64,000 nt of DNA from the NCBI GenBank assembly GCA_031761875.1, contig CP134492.1, forward strand, positions 1,550,001 through 1,614,000. Reading direction: 5' to 3'. The notes under the pieces were generated by a model. It saw nothing but the letters and a program-made list of their open reading frames with translations. It made no database searches and was not told the DNA's origin. The position numbers were made by a program, and so were the translations under genes. This document shows, in pieces, positions 61,284 to 64,000 of this stretch (the stretch's first letter is position 1; the number at the start of each line of letters is the position of its first letter). This DNA is from Bacillaceae bacterium IKA-2 (GTDB taxonomy: Bacteria > Bacillota > Bacilli > Bacillales > Anaerobacillaceae).

Positions 61284-62497
61284 TGATCAATCCAGTTCAA
61301 TTATTTACGTTTCGGTTAAAAAATGAATGGAGCTATCATTATGGAGTTTGGAAAACAGCGGTAGATTGGATTGTTTGGTTGTATATATTGATACCGTTTT
61401 TAGCTGTTTTTTCTTACCAGTATTATTTAATTTGGAACGGAGAGGCCGGGTGGCTTGAAGTATATCCTACTGAATTCAGTTGGTTTTTCTTTTTTTTCAT
61501 AAGCACAAAAGGGACAGTGCGCTTATTTTTAGACGAAGGCGATTTACTATTTTTAAGACAAAACAAACGCTGGCTAGATACATTAATGAGTTTAGGAATG
61601 ACCTACTCTTTCTTTGTGAATATGCTACTAGTAATCGTTGTATCAGGGGTATTCCTCCCTATTTGGTATGTATACGAAGGAGCTACTATCTCTAAAATTG
61701 TCACTTTCATTCTTTTCGTGTGTATTTTTCGGATCAGCCACCAATTGATAAAACAAATCCTTGCTGTGACCTTTCAAAACTGGAAATTAGTATTCATAAA
61801 TTTGGCATTGTACTTAGGTTCATTTGTGATATTTTTAACCTATTATTTAGTTGCTTTACCATCTCAATTATTCATCACTGGCCTAGTAATTATTACTGGA
61901 ATTGTTCTTTGTAAAACTAGACTAAATATGAAGTGGTGCTTTAATGATGATTGCCTTAGAGAAACACAGGAGCGCCTAAAATTGGCGTCGTTATTTGTTA
62001 AAGCAAGTGGCTTTAAAGTGGAGAAAGGTAACCAGAAGCGAAAAAAACCATTTATACTTTTTTCGAAATCTGCTCGACTCTTTCGTAAACGAACGAATCA
62101 AAATCTTATTGCTGAGACCTTTATAAAATATTATTTAAGAAGTAAATCAAAATTGTTTATATTAATACAAGTAACGATTGCTTGTATAGTCGTTCTTGTA
62201 CTTGTACCAAACTGGGTTAAGTGGATATTACTATTCGTTTGTGCCTTTATGGCCAAACATCTTGTTATATCGGCCTTGAAAGAATTTAAAAACAATTCAT
62301 TTATCAAACTACTTCCTTATGATGCCGAACATGATGAAGTCATTATCGCAGCAAGTAAAGCTGTTTTCATATTAACAACACCAAGTTTATTCTTATTTGG
62401 ATTTGTTGCGGGTTGGACTATATTTTCGCCTTTTTTTGGTTTGCTTGTTGGTCTTGTTGCTGTAAATTTGAATTATTTGGACCGTCCTACAATCTGA
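61283..62497 (+). CDS. ecsB: ABC transporter permease EcsB
   Basis: A 404-residue membrane protein, close to the B. subtilis EcsB length of about 408, with paired hydrophobic segments, a cytoplasmic basic loop (residues about 225-275, KVEKGNQKRKKPFILFSKSA), and a segment KLLPYDAEHDEVIIAASKAV typical of the family. Coupled to ecsA; ecsC is not adjacent. Confidence 0.87.
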   Translation: MINPVQLFTFRLKNEWSYHYGVWKTAVDWIVWLYILIPFLAVFSYQYYLIWNGEAGWLEVYPTEFSWFFFFFISTKGTVRLFLDEGDLLFLRQNKRWLDTLMSLGMTYSFFVNMLLVIVVSGVFLPIWYVYEGATISKIVTFILFVCIFRISHQLIKQILAVTFQNWKLVFINLALYLGSFVIFLTYYLVALPSQLFITGLVIITGIVLCKTRLNMKWCFNDDCLRETQERLKLASLFVKASGFKVEKGNQKRKKPFILFSKSARLFRKRTNQNLIAETFIKYYLRSKSKLFILIQVTIACIVVLVLVPNWVKWILLFVCAFMAKHLVISALKEFKNNSFIKLLPYDAEHDEVIIAASKAVFILTTPSLFLFGFVAGWTIFSPFFGLLVGLVAVNLNYLDRPTI

Positions 62498-62641
62498 TGT
62501 TATTGGGATAAAAGGTGAAAAGTATCTTTAATGGAAGGTGGTTCACTAGATTAGCAAATACTATTTTTTGAATTCATGGTCGTTGAGCAATAATTAAATC
62601 AATATACAATAGCAACGTATACTAGAAAGAGGCTTAATTTT

Positions 62642-63379
62642 ATGCCATATGAACTAATATTAGTAATAATTATCATTATTCTGATCGGGAGTTTTATCCA
62701 AGGGGTGAGCGGCTTTGGCTTTGGGCTTTTTGCAATGGGTTTTTTACCGATTTTATTTACAGTTAAGGAAAGCGCCTTATTCGTTATGGCTTTATCGGTT
62801 GTCGTTTCTGTAAGTATCATTGCTAGAAGTTATAAACATATCGTTTTTAGAGCACTTCCAATTATTTTAGGGGCTTCACTTGCAGGTAGGATTATTTCAT
62901 TCTTTATTTTAAATGCTTTTGGTGAGCTGGATTTTATGAAAATAATATTAGGTTTATTTTTAATTGCGATGGTTATCTATTTATTTTTTAATAAAAAGGA
63001 GCCTTCAGCAGCTATTTTGAAATTATCAATAACACCACTTATTTTTGGCTTTTTCGGTGGTTTTATCGGTGGTATTTTTGCCGTTGGTGGACCGTTTTTT
63101 GTATTTTATTTTTTATTGATTTTTAAGGATAAGTATCAATATAGTGCAAATTTACAGGCGGTATTTTTTGTGAATAATTCTTTCTCACTTATGCTACATG
63201 GAATAAACGGTGACTTTAATTCAGCGTTTATTGTTTACTTTTTAGTGGGAGTTGTCACTGCCATTGTCGGTACTACACTTGGATTAAAAATGTTTGATCA
63301 GTTACCACGTGAAACGATAAAAAAGTTTGCGATGTGTGTCGTATTCGTAGCGGGGTTAAATCTACTTGTTTTTTCATAA
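62642..63379 (+). CDS. TauE/SafE-family anion permease
   Basis: A 245-residue protein with eight hydrophobic helices and the two TauE repeats: GSFIQGVSGFGFGLFAMGFL (residues about 16-35) and FFGGFIGGIFAVGGPFFVFY (about 140-160). The family exports sulfite, sulfoacetate or related anions. ATG follows GAGGCTTAATTTT. Single gene; substrate unknown. Confidence 0.9.
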   Translation: MPYELILVIIIIILIGSFIQGVSGFGFGLFAMGFLPILFTVKESALFVMALSVVVSVSIIARSYKHIVFRALPIILGASLAGRIISFFILNAFGELDFMKIILGLFLIAMVIYLFFNKKEPSAAILKLSITPLIFGFFGGFIGGIFAVGGPFFVFYFLLIFKDKYQYSANLQAVFFVNNSFSLMLHGINGDFNSAFIVYFLVGVVTAIVGTTLGLKMFDQLPRETIKKFAMCVVFVAGLNLLVFS

Positions 63380-64000
63380 ATGAATGAGGAAATAGCTCAC
63401 TTTTATTAACTTATCCTGGTATACAAGAAAGTAAGTTGGTTCTTAGATTACCTTAACTAGAATTGTAGAAAATAAAAAAGTCTACCTTTTTATGTAAAAT
63501 ATCGATAGAATTTCAATAAAAAATTGGATATTTATGTTAAGGTTATAAAAAGGATATTTAGATATTGTGAAGTCTTTCACTTAAACTCCCTCAGTGTGAT
63601 AGCTATATCTCTTGAATGCTCACTCATTCGCAGGATTCCGTTCCCTTGATTTAGAAATAACGGATAAAGACAGAGAGTATTGAAGTTTTGGCTTCGTGAG
63701 GGCAAGCTTGAATAAAGGAGGTAGATTAAACTCCATTTATTACCATATACTGCACGCGTTCCCCACACCGCCCCTGGAGGCTAACCCTCCCATTTCTCAA
63801 CGGGTCTTATAAATAAGCCCTCTCATTCCTTCGTCACGCCTTTCCAAGGGGTGGAGGCCGGTTTTGCTAACTGAACGGGTCTATGCCCTTTTGTTTAAGT
63901 AATCCAGTACTCCGTGCTTTTTTGGGATCCTACGAATAAGTCAACATTCAAAAAAATGATCATACTTTTAAATAAATCTGTCTTAGTATTTATGCTACCA
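63380..64000. other. Right edge: intergenic DNA and probable end of a mobile element
   Basis: 63380-63700 is A+T-rich with no gene seen. About 63740-63940 is G+C-richer and structured. The minus strand there ends a frame with RSTGLLKQKGIDPFS at about 63875, which reads like a protein C-terminus, possibly a transposase whose body lies beyond the window or is lost. Not identified. Confidence 0.35.

Overview
The window is A+T-rich chromosomal DNA from an endospore-forming Bacillaceae-type Firmicute. Evidence for this is a SpoVT gene beside a SpoVB-like flippase, strong Bacillus-style ribosome binding sites, an EcsAB pair, a ComP/ComA-like pair, cytochrome bd genes with a CydS-like small subunit, and an LtaS-like sulfatase. 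I see no rRNA or tRNA genes.

Layout. (1) 0-6 kb: chromate transporter, an unrecognised zinc-ribbon protein without a normal start codon, a cydA-cydB-cydS operon on the minus strand, and a YjdM/PhnA protein. (2) 6-8.2 kb: a TnpB element with a likely omega-RNA tail. It lies between broken ends of an acyl-CoA synthetase and an OsmC gene. (3) 8.2-13 kb: a DUF2249-like protein, a ZTP riboswitch plus terminator in front of serA, a type VII mntA/hepT toxin-antitoxin pair, and an aldo/keto reductase. (4) 13-18.3 kb: LtaS-like enzyme, SpoVB-like flippase, SpoVT, and a CueP-family lipoprotein whose frame is interrupted by a TGA exactly at a conserved cysteine. (5) 18.3-37.2 kb: exporter operons (TetR-ABC with a 35-bp palindromic operator; a second ABC exporter; a DMT transporter; TetR-MMPL-YhgE-like), an HMCES/YedK protein, and a five-gene CcdA / ResA-like / two-component operon. 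(6) 37.3-38.4 kb: about twenty tandem 52-bp units, each able to fold as a hairpin. (7) 38.4-52.8 kb: a one-direction array of small genes (two GNATs, several lipoproteins, many 70-180-residue membrane proteins), separated by a recurring intergenic inverted-repeat element. A group II intron, an IS110 remnant and an IS21 element have inserted into it. (8) 52.9-63.4 kb: ComP/ComA-like two-component pair, ECF sigma factor, ABC exporter, EcsAB and a TauE/SafE permease. The last ~300 bases look like the end of another mobile element.

Most notable: the candidate selenocysteine (or freshly broken) CueP gene with a SECIS-like hairpin; the small-gene cassette array with its repeated spacer; the 52-bp hairpin array; the TnpB lacking Cys4 zinc-finger motifs; and four genes whose best-placed start codon is ATA, ATT or ATC. 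Several small genes are annotated here from direct reading, including cydS at 2448-2609 and a 38-residue membrane peptide at 46459-46575.
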